64,000 nt of DNA from Dromaius novaehollandiae (Eukaryota; Chordata; Aves; Casuariiformes; Dromaiidae). Of this stretch, positions 23,301 through 36,780 are shown piece by piece. Position numbers and translations under genes: made by a program. The notes under the pieces are model-generated. The model saw nothing but the letters and a program-made list of their open reading frames with translations. It was not told the origin of the DNA and did not search any database. How positions within the stretch are numbered: position 1 is the stretch's first letter; each line of letters opens with the position of its first letter. The stretch is from assembly GCF_036370855.1 (NCBI RefSeq), contig NC_088099.1, forward strand, positions 92,505,820-92,569,819. The letters run 5' to 3'.

Positions 23301-24290
23301 AACCGTGGCACTCAGATGAAGACGTCTAAGGAGCAGGGACTAATCGTGGCTAGATTTATTCATGAAAACTGATGTACATGCTTAAAAATATATAAATCTC
23401 TGTGGTCGTAGTAACAAGCATGATTATTTCTGTTCCCTCTCCTGGAGACTGAATCTCTTGGCAGACCTCTGGAGTTTGGAGGGACATGAAGAATAAACCT
23501 AGATTGTGGAGAATGATCAAGGCGGTCTCTTTAAACACATGATTAGTAAGGTATCGATCATTCAACTTGCTTGGAAATCCATACAGTGTTCAGACTAGGC
23601 TGCATTTTTGTTAAACCAACTCAGCATGAGAAATGTTTCAGCAATTTAGTCTTGGCGTCTCTAGTTAATTCAGTTAGACGTGGCTCTGCAATATGCAAAA
23701 GCCCAGATCTAGTGGAGGCTGCCTTGTTTTCTTATTCCTGGAAAGGCCCACACTAAAATGAGGTTTTTCTGGCATCAGCGTAACAGCTGTAACATCACTG
23801 CAGCAACTCATTGATGGTATTTAATGGGTGCCGCTTCTGTGGGAGCAATATTATAATTCATAAGAGAAAGACGGCAGGAAGGCCTTCTAGACAAAATCCT
23901 CAATGTTCAAACAATACAGGCAAAGCTGCTCTATTCGATCCTTCAGTTTTCTTTTCATGGATTTTCAGAGCAGCTTGCTTTTGCAGGTTGATAATTCTAT
24001 TCAACTAATTTACTATTTATTTACATCAATACTTAGGAATCTTAGTCTGAACTTCCCACATTATCCTCCCTGGATAGAATGCTAGAAGCTGTATATAATT
24101 CGTATGTGGAAACAAATGTAGCACAATTGTGTAAGTGTCTGTGTGTGTATTTTCAAAAATCTCAGTTCCACCAAGAACCATTTCATTTTTGGCCACCTTC
24201 TTCTTCTTCTGGGCAAGTTTATCAAATCGATTCTAAAGAATTTACATTGAAATACACGGGTAAACTTAGCAAGTACCCACAGAGATTTTT

Positions 24291-24310
24291 GGATCACTTT
24301 GGATCACTTT
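24291..24310 (+). repeat. 10 bp tandem repeat, 2 copies
   Basis: GGATCACTTT is repeated exactly twice. Confidence 0.85.
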
Positions 24311-27300
24311 GCAATAAATGAAGTAAAATCTTATACTGCAATGTTGCTCTTATAACTGCATCATTTGGAAAGAAGCTAGATGTATTAGGACAACTGTCAA
24401 ATCTTTAGAATGACTTTAAAATGAAAACAATTACAAAATGGATTTGAAGATGACAGAGGTCCGTCTTTTTTTTCAGAACCTTGTACCTGAATTCGCAGTC
24501 TTGCTAGTAATTTACCTTCAATTTGAATGCCCCTACACTGCAAATAGGCCACCTAATTTAAAAGTCCAAATTAAAAAATTTGGCTGCAGCTGGTATTTTG
24601 GTAATACAAGAAAATATGAACACATGCAGCGCTATGTTCCCTGCATGTTCCAGCTGACAGTCTGTCACTCACGGGCTGCTGCAAAAGAGTTAAATCATGT
24701 AACAGTCTGAGAAATGGGAACTGAAAGTAGCCGCTTGTAGAAATGTTCAGAGCACTTTGGCATCGCTTTTGTCATCAACACATGGCTTCTGCAGCGGGGG
24801 CTTTTATTTAATAAATATATTCACCTGTGCTATGAAAGGGCTTGAGACGCAGGTTATTACCTGAGGTAAGCAGGGACAAGGAAGGCAGAAAGCATATCAG
24901 TTTGCTAAAGAAGGATTGCTTAGAGTGGCCTCTGCCAGAAAAGGCAGAGCACTTGAATCAGCGGGGTGAAATCGAGCTAGCCTGAGCAGGTTGTACCATC
25001 AGCTGAACCACGAGGGACCGGTCACGCTATTTTGTTTTTTGGGTTTTTTTTTTTTTTGCTTCTTCTTGTTTTAACAGCTCTCAGGGAAATGCTTGATCCC
25101 TCTCTTGTTTGTTGTCTAGACATTGAGTCCCGATCCAAATGTCTTTGGCTTGACTGACCTGCACTCGGCCTTGAGCAATAGGAGCAACAGCAATAGCAAA
25201 CTGGAATTGTCAGCTTCGCATTCCGGGCCGGCACAAGCCAACTCTGTGCTTTTGCAGCAAACTCTGTTAAAAGTTCATGCAATGCCACTGGCACCTTCTT
25301 CAGAAATGCCACACATTCCTCACATGACTCCTCAAAGCAGGCTTTCAGCTTTTTTAAATCTTGTGACAATCAACTGACTTACAAGGGGAATGAAACAACA
25401 ACTCCAACCTTATGATAAAGTAGCTGCAATTTAATGAATAAGCACAAAAAAAGCTTGAGCCAAATAAAAAAAAATGTGGTAGATGTTAATGGACAGTTAC
25501 ACTTCTACCAGAGGCCACCTGGAAAATATGTGCATGTGTTTGCTCTGGTAGCTTCCACTTCATTAGCAACGCAAGCCATTTTGCTCACCTGTAAAAGCTT
25601 TATTTGAGGAAGAGAAGCGGTAGCATTTTTTGGCCATTTCTTTTGCTTGCCATTTCCTAAATCAGCCCTTGCGTGCTATACACCATGGGGCACTGTGTGT
25701 CACTGCTAGAGAGGAGGCAGGTGTGTGCTTGCCCGGAGGTAGCCTGATGGAGCAGCAAGTTGCCCCTCCACCACTCCACATGCAAAAGCAAGAGGGTTGC
25801 TGGCATCAGTGTACTCAAATACTCTTCTGAATTGCTTTCAGGGTCTATTCCACTTAGTAATGTTCTTGAAGGCCTCTAGGAGGCTTGTTCCATGTTTTTG
25901 TCTTTTCACAGTAAAGTGATAATGGGAAATTAAAATAAGGGGAAGTTCCTGGTCTGCATCTGCTCGGAAGAGTGGGGTTTTTTTGGGGAGTCTGGGTGCC
26001 TCTCCTCCACACCTCCTCCTTGGCCTTTCTGTTCTGTGCACAGCTTTCACAAAACCACAAGACATGGGAGACAAACAAAAGGTGAAAGAGCCGGGAGAGG
26101 AACAAGGAGAGTCTGTGTAGACTGAGACACAGGGAAATCTAGATAAAATCAACTGTCTAAATAGCACGGGTGAAAACTGCCTGTTGCCACAATGAATGGA
26201 CTTCTGCTCTTAACTGAAGATAGCTTTACGAGTTGCCTTGCTCCATGGGGGCGCATAGGTTAGGTTTGGCTGGTAAATCTTCAATTTTTGTGTTCATCCA
26301 GGAAGTCCTTTGGCAAATGTTATCAGGTAAGAGCGAAAAGGGACCATATGAAAAAACAAGGAAAAGTCAGGGTGTAAAAATATGATTCAAAAACAGACTG
26401 AAGGACTTTGGTTTGTTATTCAAATCAGCTCTTAAATTCATTTGCATAGGCAATTGTAATCCATTAACTCTGACTGCTAGATTTATTCAAGTGTTGCCAT
26501 GCAGAAACAAAATACAGAGACTTAATAAAACACAAATAATCTCTGCCCCTCCACCCCCAAAACCGACATGAGAACAAACAACAGGCGACCTGCACGAGAA
26601 AAGCAGGTACTGCTGGGATGTCTGAAAGACACACACCTCTACCCATACATATATTTTAATTCCTCTGCGTAAAGAAATGATGTATTGCTGATACAAGAAA
26701 GGGCACAAGTTCTGTATGCTTCCTATCAGAAGGAAGCTCTGAAATATGTCAGAGACTAGTAGCAGGGGGAAAAGGGTTATTCTATGCCACAGAGGCTTTG
26801 CTGGTATCGCTGTTCTGGCCAGATCCCCTAAGGGAGACATGCCTTATGCCCGTTGATGCACTTCTGCCAGCGTGGTTGAAGTACCTCCCAAACAATGTGC
26901 ATTATACTGGCAAAAGGACTCTTCTATTTGGTGTACGTCTACGTAAGTACATATAGTGGGGAGGGGAATCATGCCAAAATAGTTATCTTTGTAGACTAGG
27001 GATGTGATTTTTTCCCCATGAGATAGTTATGCTGGCCAGACTTTGTCATGTAGACCCTAGGAACTTTTATTTGCAAAATAAGACTGTAATTTATTTTAAC
27101 CAGATGTTCAGCACTGATCTGTCTCTGTGCATTTACAGTGCACTCTGAGTAATTTTTACGGTGAAAGAGATATACCTTGGCCACCAGTAAATTTTTAAAA
27201 ACATAATGCTAAAACTTTAAGGTAGTGGTGAATTTTTCTTTCCTATTTTGGTGGTGATCTGTATTCCCGATGAGATGTGCTGGTGTTCTGGGTATGGAGT

Positions 27301-30300
27301 TTTACTCCTATCAATCAGATCCTGTAAGGCAAAAGTCTCTGCTCTCCTGTGTATCAGACAGCACTGCAGCAAGTCATGCAGTTCCTTACAACACAACAGT
27401 TGCTGGGAGCTTACAAGGAGAGCTGAGGTGACCTAGAATCTCTCTTTTTTGGCAAAAAGCAGGCATTACGAGTGCCAGTCCTCTGAAACGACGGCTCCCT
27501 CTTTGTTTTGTTTAGTGCCTGCTGTTCCTGAGAGGAGGCAGGGGCTGGTTCTGCTCCCGGACCATGACAATTTGAGTGCAGTCACATAGCTATCACTGGA
27601 GCCTCAGGTACCACCATCAACAAGTTATGCACACACATCCTTGGGAACAGCTGAAATACAGCATAGCCTGCATTCCTCTGGCCAGTCACTCACAACAGAA
27701 ACTAAAGGATTTGGTTAACTGCCGCTTTTTTTTTTTTTTAATAAGCCTGCATGTCCTTGCAGACCAGTCACAAAGGGCTGAGCATTTATATTTCCTGTCG
27801 ACGTCCTTTGAAAGGGAGAATGTCACTGGAAATTGGAGCTTTTAATGAACAGTTTCTGTGGGCAGAAAATGAGATGCAAATTCATGAAGTATTTAAATCC
27901 GTCATTGTGACCTTGAACTAAGGTTGCTAGGAAGGGGAAGACCATTAACTTCAGCAGGAAAGACTGTTAATTACTTGATGTGTTGGTGTTACAAGTGAGC
28001 AGAAACTCACTCATGCAAGATTTCATATTCTCAAAAGAAAGAATAAAAAAAAGAAATCAGTAATATCAGCCAAGAAAAATTAAATGGAGTACCTATGAAA
28101 TCGGTGCTTGAAAGCTCTCCTGCAGTCTAAAATAAATAAGACTTTACAGCTCTGAAACTGCAGATCAAAACCCATATAAGTTAAATGTGTAGCCTAAACT
28201 TGGTTATTTACTTTTAAAAATTTTATGTGCAGGTGAATCTATATGGCAGAATGCAGTGATACAGGGAGAAAGAGAGATCTGAGCTTGCACCGAGCTCGCA
28301 CTGCTGTGAAACTGGTGCAACCACTGTCTAGAGGAAGCTCAGGTGTCTCTGTGCAGTGCTGCCCTAGGCCATGCAGACATGCCTTGAGGTACTACCAGAG
28401 CAAAAATGATGGATCTTGTTGCACACACAGAGTCTTAGGGTGATGTCTTTGCTGCATAGCAACTTACACAGTGACTTCTGCACCAGCAGCTGTTATTGAA
28501 AGGCTAGTCTGCCTTGCCCCTTCACTTTAAAGTAGCATCAAGAATTTCATTAAAATATTAATCTGCCCTTACTTAACAGCCAGAGCAAGTGATTCTCAGA
28601 ACGGGGGGGATTCATGCATGATAGAAAGAGAGGGATTCAATCTGGAAGTAAGTACAGCAGTCATCTGGAGGGATGACCACAAATAACTTCTGTGTGCAGC
28701 CACCTTCTGCAGCTGCCTCTTCACAGATGATGACCGGTGCCCACCCTGATTCTCCCTGCCCAGAGTCCTGCTATTGCTGTCATCCCACTGCTTCTTCTCC
28801 TCCAAATCTTCCATCTCTGGTGTCCGTCACTCCCACCCCTGAGAGGGAAGGCACAAGAACTGTTTCCATCCGCTTGGCGTCCATAGTGGCTTCCTGCCAC
28901 AGCAGTAACGCTCAGCTGGCAGCTCATGGTGGGAATCTAACGTCTAAGTGACACAACCCATCCAGAAGCTGCCTTCAGAACCTTCTATAATTAACTGTTG
29001 CTGCTACAAGTTGAGACAAACCCAGGAAATAATATGCAAAATTCTGTCTGACTTGCTATCTAATCTTCTTCTATCTAGGTTCTTACACCACACACATGCT
29101 GTGGTGGCTCAGCATCCTGGTGCCTGGATGCAGTTCGGTTGAACCCTTTGCAAGCTAGCACTCTGAGCTGCAGTCCTGACACTTCTCCTCTGCACAGCCA
29201 ACTATTTTGCTGTGAACAAACTGGTGAAGAAGTGTCTTCAAAACTCCCTGAACTTACCAGCTTCTCTCGTCTTCCTTTCCCAGATAATGTAAGATTGGGA
29301 AATTTGCCAAGCATCATGCTAAACCAAAAGAGACATTCAAATTGCTGCAAGTATGAGAGCCAAGGGAGCCCAGTCTGCCAGAATGTTATTGTAGTATTCA
29401 CAAGAAGCTCACGGTATTAAGACTTCATTTTGAACTCGATTCCTTTTGTGTCTGTCTGTCTAGGAGGTTCACCACTGGAGGCCAGAAAGTCATTGCTTCC
29501 TCAATATTACATACAAGCGTCTTGGGCAGCTATAAACCATTTGTTAGCTTCAAACTTTTGAGTCAGTTTTCTTTATTTCCCTTTTAAGATCGGTGGCATT
29601 TGATCCTGTGCTTACTGTCAACCGAAATAAAACTTTCTTTCAAGAGGATTTTAAATATACCCTTTTCTGACGAGCGTACAATCAAACTAAGAATGCCAGA
29701 ACGGACCAACAGTCAAAAAAGGTGATGACAAGAAGCTGTATTATTTCTAGATGAGCAGTATTAGATATAGGTTTGATTTACTGAAGACTAAGCATGGGAA
29801 GAGAAAAGCTCAGCACTTATCTACAGTCTATCAGTAAAGAAGCAATCCTCCCCCCAGGAGGAACCTTTTATACTGATATCAAAGTGTATTCTGACTCATT
29901 AACTGAAATACGTTATGCTGGTGGAAGACATTTATATTAGCAAGATTTTGTCTACTTAAGGGTTTGCACCAGTAAAATTTACATTGCTAAAAAGAGTCGG
30001 ACGCCTAACGAGCACAAGCATGCAGCACAGTGCAAACCAGCCATGAGAGGTGGGCGAAGAGCTGCAGGCTGCCATTTTAGGTTGTGTGTTTGATTTTTGC
30101 AAATTTGTGCTTTAAAAATTCTTGCATGTCTATAACGAGAGCAGTTAAAATAAAAGACAGTCTAAAGCAACACGAGCACCAAGAAACTAAAAGAAAACCA
30201 AAACCCCTTCCTTTTTTTGGTTATTTATTCCCACAGCTTTACTCACAGCATTGTTGGTTGGGGGAAGGGGGAGAAACCAAACTGAGGCTGCGATCACAAC

Positions 30301-33300
30301 ACTAAGTTGATTTGCCTATTAGAAAACTTTAATTTAAATATTCCCCACAGGGTTTCTGGTATGTTTTCCTCATTTACTTCTTGAGCCTGTTTAATACTTT
30401 GACCTAAAGGAAGAAGACTTTGCACAAACAAGAGGATTAGAGGTTCAAATTAGTTAAAGATGAAATAGATCTATTGATTCATTAAAGCCCAGTGTCCTCA
30501 GCATCACCAGTGATACTATCATATATTAAACTGTTAAAAAGCTTGAAGTACAGAAGAAAGAAATTTTCAGCATAGGCTACAGATGGCACTTGGCTGGAAA
30601 AAAACATATTGCTGCTTCATATCCCTTTTGCCCAACATTTTCTGTCCCACCCAAATGGGCATCCTGTGTATGGAACAAAACCACGGGGTGTTTAATGGGC
30701 CTGCTGTCACACCTGCCTGACTCTCCATACATTTTTTTAAATCTAATTTTGTCATCTTTGTCCACTCCAAAATCGTACCTCTTAGCTTTCACCCCTTTCT
30801 TACATTTACTCTTTTTTTCTTTGCATTCTTTGTTCACATACCTGCTTTCCTTCTCCTGTGCCTTTTTTCAGCTATTCTTTGTATGATTCTTTCTTTCTAT
30901 GGTTATAAACATTCACTCATTCATTATATCTGTTTTTACCTTTCACTTTCCTGCATCCAGCGCTACCTTGCGTAGTTTCTACAAACCACAAATGCATACC
31001 CAAGATATGCCTTTTTGTGCTGGTACACTGCCTGCTCCTGCCTATAGAGCTGAAGTTAGTGTACACAAATACATGATTGTCACTGTGCCAGCTGATCGTG
31101 CTTAAGCTGTGGTCCCAGCAGGTTTTAACTGCAGCTGGCTGCCACAACACTGACTGTAACTTAGGTGAACGTAATTGCAAAGTCACTGTGGGCGCTGTGC
31201 CAGCGGGACTCCTCAAGGCCGGGTTGTGATACAGTGGTAACTTGCAGTGAAGATGAGCCCTGCTTACTACTCTGTGAGACAGTGAGACGCATTTTGTGTC
31301 TAGAATAAAACTAGGTTGAGGTGGCGTTCCTACAGCAGCAAGCAGAGCTGGGTAGGAGCGTTTCAAACAAGGCTTGGTGCAAACACCACTTGTACCTGGC
31401 TTGCTGTGAAGCCAGCATAAACTGTGCTGCGAAGGCAGGATTGTCAGGACGCCCTATAGCTGCAGTTCAGCCCTGCTCAGCGAATCCTAAATATGTGGCT
31501 GGTGCAGAGCGTCAGTATGTTTTATCGAGAAGCTGATAGCAGCTGACCCGCGTGAGAAGTCCTCTGAAGGCTTTCAGGCTTCCAGGAGGAGCAGCAGCTC
31601 ATAAAGCTGTGTTTAGTACCCTCCTCTGCTTGCCTGGCCAATTCTTAAGGGTAGGTTTAGGAGGAGAAAGATGAAATTGCTCTTTGCTGACTTTCTTGGA
31701 TACTAAAGTACATATTCATGTCACAGTTTTTAAGGAAAATAAAATAGTATCACCTCAAAAAGATGAAATTTCTGATCCACAAACACAGAAGCTACTGTAC
31801 TGAATTAAACTTGTGGTCCATCTAGAAGTTAAGACTAATGAGTCAGCAACTATCAGTTTGTGATTAATACCTGAGTTAAGCCTAGTTTCTTCCTTTTGTG
31901 TGTCACTTTCCCAAGATGCTGTCGCCTAAGGTGTCAGGAAACCTCTGTGTCCCTCCTGATCTGTTTGGCCAAGTATATGGAGTAGCCTAAGTCCCTAGTA
32001 CTACCATTTTGTTAGCAGTTCTTTTGAGTTCAGCACTGCTTACTCAATTTCTTTTTCTTAGGCTGGATATTAGCAACCAAGTCCTGCTAATACCTTTACT
32101 TTCCAAAAGTTGTTAAAATTCTTTGGAATTTCTGGTTTAGCATTTATTTAATTGTCTTTGGAGACTCAATTGCATGGCCCCTCCTACTTAAAGTTTGTCT
32201 AAATAGCATTTATGCTGTCCTTCTATACAGCAGTATCTTCTCTGCCTCTACAGACCAGCCTTTCTTTCCTGAACAGATTGTAGGTAGATATAATGTTTTT
32301 CTACAATGTTTCCCTATTGCCTATTATTACTGAACTCATCCTCTATGGCAAAATACTCTGATTGCTTTTTCAAGCTTGTTACATTTGTCTGAATACTTAC
32401 TGTTAAACTCCTTTATCTGATACCTTCTGGCTTTTACTGAATTCGCTTTTGTGCGTTTATCTTTTCTCTCTTACGGTTGCAGTTGGCATTGTGTTCTCTG
32501 GATTCGCGAGATGCTGCCATATATATGAATCTCTTTAATAGACGCTTCTGACTGATGTGTTCCCCAGGTCCTCACAATTTCTGGCTTGTTCGCTAGTATC
32601 TACTTTGGTTTTGATCCTCTCTGTTTTCTAGGCTCTCCTTTCCCCAGAAGGTTTCCTCTGTCTATCTCCTAAACTACACCACCTTCTTGCTGAGGCTCGT
32701 CTGGCAGCGCTCAGAGCTGCGTGGTTCTCACTGCTCCCTCAGCCTTGCCTAGGAAACTGGGAACAGCTGACAGAAAGCTATTAGCTTTGTCTTGGACACC
32801 AGAGTTTTCTATCTAGCCAAATCAAATTAGTTCCCAGAAAGTCTCTCTTACTTACTGATATGAAAAGCTCATCCAGTGTCTTATGATTTCCATGGTTTTG
32901 GCTGAAATTAAAAAGCCTGCTGAGTCTGTGCTCCTCATGACTACAGTCCCCGTGGCACCGGGGTGGGGGGGTTGTCTTGCCTCTCTCGTCCTGCCCTGTG
33001 GAACGATCATCTTCGGTGGGGAAGAATGGCAGTTTTGATCAGAGAAAGGTGGCTCACAGAGGGGATCTGACCCTCAGGTCCGTAGCTTGGCTCCTCTTCT
33101 ATCAGGAGACTGGCTTCTTTGAACAAAAGATTGGCCAAGTTATATCTAAGAGCTGCCCTTCCCCTCCCATATGACCTTTCAGCTTCTGAGCTTCCTCAAT
33201 TTCTCGTAGACATTCATGGGATTTCAGCACATTTGAAAGTGCGGAAGCAGAAGCATTATAAGATCAAGGGTTCTTAACAGCAGGTAAAACATTTTAACCT

Positions 33301-33949
33301 GTTCCCTAGTCAAAATAAGAGTTACTATCTTTTTATCTATTCTCTTTCAGTTTTAATAAAATGGTGAGCTTTCGGTTGGGCATGTAACTATTAGTGCTGT
33401 ATTGCCCAAGAAATTTCTTTCTCATTCTCACTGTAATGTATCCCATTTCCCTAAATCTTCAAAAAATAAGCCTTTAAGGTAGACATGAGTAGGCACCTAA
33501 ATAAACAGACTGATTTTCACAGGTGGGACCTCTTTTTCTGGGTGTCTGAAAAGAGATAGATGCCAAGCTTTGAGAGTCTTGGGCCAAGTAATGCATTACA
33601 AAACTACAGTCTGAATGAGGAGGGAGGGAGCTAAATTCATGATCTCATTTCTAAAATGCTGATGTTTTACTTTAATAGTCAGTGATAATCAGTTAGTTCA
33701 ACTTTGTTGGGATGCTTTAAATCTTATCTGAAAATTGTGTTTGAATTTTCTGCGCTACTTATTTGGCAAGGTTCAGACAGGAGCAATGAGACTATGAAAG
33801 AAAAGAAAACCTTTTGAGAGGGTGAGAGAGGTCACAGGAACGATCCACATTAGTAAGGAACCAAATAACTGAACAAAAAGTTCTGAGTGATGGGGAGAGA
33901 GACTGTAGATACGGAGATTCTGCGCTCACGATCCTCGTGCAAGAAGGAG

Positions 33950-34130
33950 AAGGAGTTCAATTATGTGGGGAAAGACAGGAAATTCAAAGCTGATAAGAGG
34001 AAGTACTTTTGCACAGGATCCACAATTAGACCATCAGGTTCCTTGCTATGGGATGCTGAGACAATGCGTTTAGCAAGCTTCAAAGAAGAATTGAATATTT
34101 CAATGGAAAACAAAAGCTATAACAGTTAAT
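33950..34130 (+). mobile_element. CR1-type LINE tail remnant
   Basis: The plus strand keeps an open frame with the pattern FKADKRKYF...SLLWDAE...LASFKEELNISMENKSY. It resembles the C-terminal end of the CR1-like LINE ORF2 (ADKRKYF-F...LWNSLP-DAVEA-S..GFKRGLD-FMEE). The DNA also follows a common sauropsid repeat (AAAGCTGATAAGAGGAAGTA, then GGATGCTG-GA, TTAGCAAG-TTCAAA). Only the last 50 or so codons are visible. The element is old, truncated at its 5' end and carries no intact reverse transcriptase. Confidence 0.5.
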
Positions 34131-35203
34131 CCAAAAAAAATAATAATAACAAAACAAAAATTGGAAGCCTTCTGCTTGAAAGATTAAATCAATCTCTGAC
34201 TTCTTGGGATTAGGGTGAGGTCTTCATGGGGAGTATGCAGGACAGGAGGGAGGGCTGGGGGAGAAGAGATTATCCTGCAGCTGCCTCTTGTGGAATTTCT
34301 TCACCTTCATCTGAAGCAGCTGGTGCTGAGCATGGGCACAGGCACAGTCTGGACAGGATGGACTGTGATTTTAGTGAAGAGCAATTTTTAATAATTTTGT
34401 ATTAGTTGAGCAGGGGAGTTTTGTGTCCTTCAGCCATTTAAGAAAATTGTTTAAACCTTTTAGTGTTCATTTAACTAAAAAGGCTATGATTGAGACAAAA
34501 AGTTTGGAATGCTAAACTAAGATTTGTATAGAAATTTAAAAAATAAGCAACATATAGTACCTTTAACTTAAAAAACAGTATGTTTTATTTTTATCTGAAA
34601 AAATAGTGTTACCCTTTGGGATTCAGAAAATTTGGAGAAGTTAAATGTTAGTCGTAATAAAAAGTTAAAAAAAAGAAGTACAACAATATTTTTAAAAAGA
34701 TTTTCATGGATAAGTTCTTTAATTTTAAAAGAAAACATTTTCATAAAATAGCTACTGAAAACCAAAAAGTAAACAGAATAACCTTTTGTTTTTGTCCATG
34801 TGCTTTTTCCAAATGGAGGAAATAGTAATTAAACATGTAATGACAGCAACATAAAAGAATGAGGGTGTATCAAAAAAAGATAGCCATGTTCCTTACTTAA
34901 TCAAAACTAAGGCAGCCCCCCCCGTTAACAATACCTAATCCAGATCTGTGCCAGAGTATGATATACTGCTGCTCACATACAGCTGCCTTTGCTCTTTTGT
35001 CCAAATATACATGACTGTGATTTTTTTTTTAATTGAATTCATTACAGTGGGGCAAGCAGGCTCCCAGATGCTAGCCCGATGGATGTCCTTTGCCACCTGG
35101 AGAGGCCTCTCCACGCCGTGTGGGGCTGGTGGAGGCCACCGGTGGTGGGAAGGCCACAAGGCTAAGGGCCCCCGGCAGCGTGAGCCCCTGGGGCGGCCCT
35201 GGT

Positions 35204-35240
35204 GGTGGCACCAGCTGGTGGCACCAGCTGGTGGCACCGG
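35204..35240 (+). repeat. 13 bp minisatellite, 2.8 copies
   Basis: GGTGGCACCAGCT occurs twice exactly, followed by GGTGGCACCGG. Adjacent units create the palindrome CCAGCTGG. It lies in a GC-rich segment (about 35.05-35.4 kb). Confidence 0.85.
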
Positions 35241-36738
35241 GACAGGTAGGGCTCTACCAAGCTGTGGGCCAGGCGCGGGTGTCCTCATGGAGAGCCACCC
35301 ATGGGATCAGTGCCTCCGGCTGTCGCCCTGCACCCACTGGTGCTACAACAGGTATCGAAGCCGCATTGAAGTCTGCAAGGCTGCATTAGTCTCGTGCTCG
35401 CCTCTGCCAGGAGAGCTCCTCACTGACTCCGCAGCCTTCCTTAAATCTCTCTTTCATTTCCTCCCCTCTTTAATTATGCATTGCTATATTAGGTATTTTT
35501 AGATATATGCACATTTACATTTTTAATGATGTAAAGTGTTTAAAACTGCATTCGTGGAAGAGAAAACGGTGCACGGAACATACGCCTGTAAGGCATCCTG
35601 GGTAGTGTCTTTCTCACGACCGGTTGGGCCTCCCCAACTCCCCTTCCCACCCGTTCAAGCACTTTCACTCACCTCTCTTCAGACCACTAACCAACCACTG
35701 CCAGTCACCCTTCGCACCCCATCCCACCGCTTTCGCTCTCAGTCACTGTAGCCCACTGCTGCAGCTCGTTGGGGATGCGTCTCACCGAAGCCGCGCAGAC
35801 GCCCACCCCTGCTTACTCACCTCGTGCGCTCGCTCATGCGGGCAGGGATATTAAACAGTCTTTCAGCTTGAGCTGCTGGCACTGTAGTAAACCCCAAAAA
35901 TTCAAAGGGTCAGGGGGCACCATCTGGGAAAGTCCTTAGTCAGAAGATGTGGCAGCTATTTTTATCTCACAGGGCTTGGGGAGTGCATGAAATCCACCTA
36001 CTTCTAAGCACTTACTCAGCACCTACAGCCAGAGGCTGGTCCTCTTAAGTTCACTGTATGTAATAATTACTATATATAATAACAATGGAGAGAAAAACTC
36101 TTCCAGACGGTGACTCAGAGAAGAAGAGGCTTAACACGGGCATCCCAAGTTGCCCTCTAGAGAAACCCCTCTCTCCCTCTATTGACTGTACAGGGAAGCT
36201 CCTTGCCGACATACCCAAGTGCGAATGTCTCACTTAATCTCTGTATCTCAGCTCATCATCTGTTGATGCTGGTGATAAAATGCGGCGCTGGGGACATGTG
36301 GAGGAGTGTTCCTGCCAGGTGAGTGTTACCGCAGCTGCAGAGGATTTCCCACACTAGGAATTACTAATTTCTCTGCCTGCACCCAAGAGCTGGGAAGTCC
36401 CATACAAAGAGGTTGTCCCTGCCTGCTCAGACCAGTGATATACGCTCCTCTCTCAACTACGCTAGTGAAAAGGGTCATGGAATTTTCCTTTGCAAATTAT
36501 GTATCACAGCAAATAATTTTTAGCTCAGTTTGTCTCAGCTAGTTCTATATCCCTGCACTAGGCTTCTGTAGTAAAATAAAAGCTTTCATTTACACTTGTA
36601 TATATCCTCATATTCAACTGTGAAATAATGAGAAGAAATTTCTCAACTATTCTTCAACCTGAACATTGCTCATCTTTTCTTTTAGCCTACTGCTGAGTGA
36701 AATACCTTTTCAAGCTAGGGGAGGCATTATTTGGCAGA

Positions 36739-36780
36739 ACAATAGGTATCTATCAACACAAACAATAGATATCTATCAAC
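36739..36780 (+). repeat. 22 bp imperfect tandem repeat, 2 copies
   Basis: AACAATAGGTATCTATCAAC is followed by CA and then AACAATAGATATCTATCAAC, one mismatch between the units. Confidence 0.8.

Larger units (their letters stand above)
18299..30000 (-). other. BCL2: BCL2 intron, 3'-most part
   Basis: Intronic sequence immediately upstream of the terminal exon. It holds the longest open frame of the window (264 codons, 19737 to 18943, sense strand), which shows no recognisable domain. It also holds two copies of the palindrome-ended repeat family (20.2 and 23.3 kb), a CTCF-like motif at 19.64 kb and several AT-rich segments resembling conserved non-coding DNA. No exon recognised. Confidence 0.8.

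Noticed and set aside
34948..35502. 184-codon plus-strand frame
   Set aside because: It runs through the 13 bp minisatellite and GC-rich DNA, antisense to BCL2, with a tryptophan- and glycine-rich product typical of repeats read by chance.
35945..36030. Possible MIR 3' segment (TTTTTATCTCACAGGGCTTGGGGAG...)
   Set aside because: Similarity to the MIR 3' part is brief and breaks down quickly; below my threshold.
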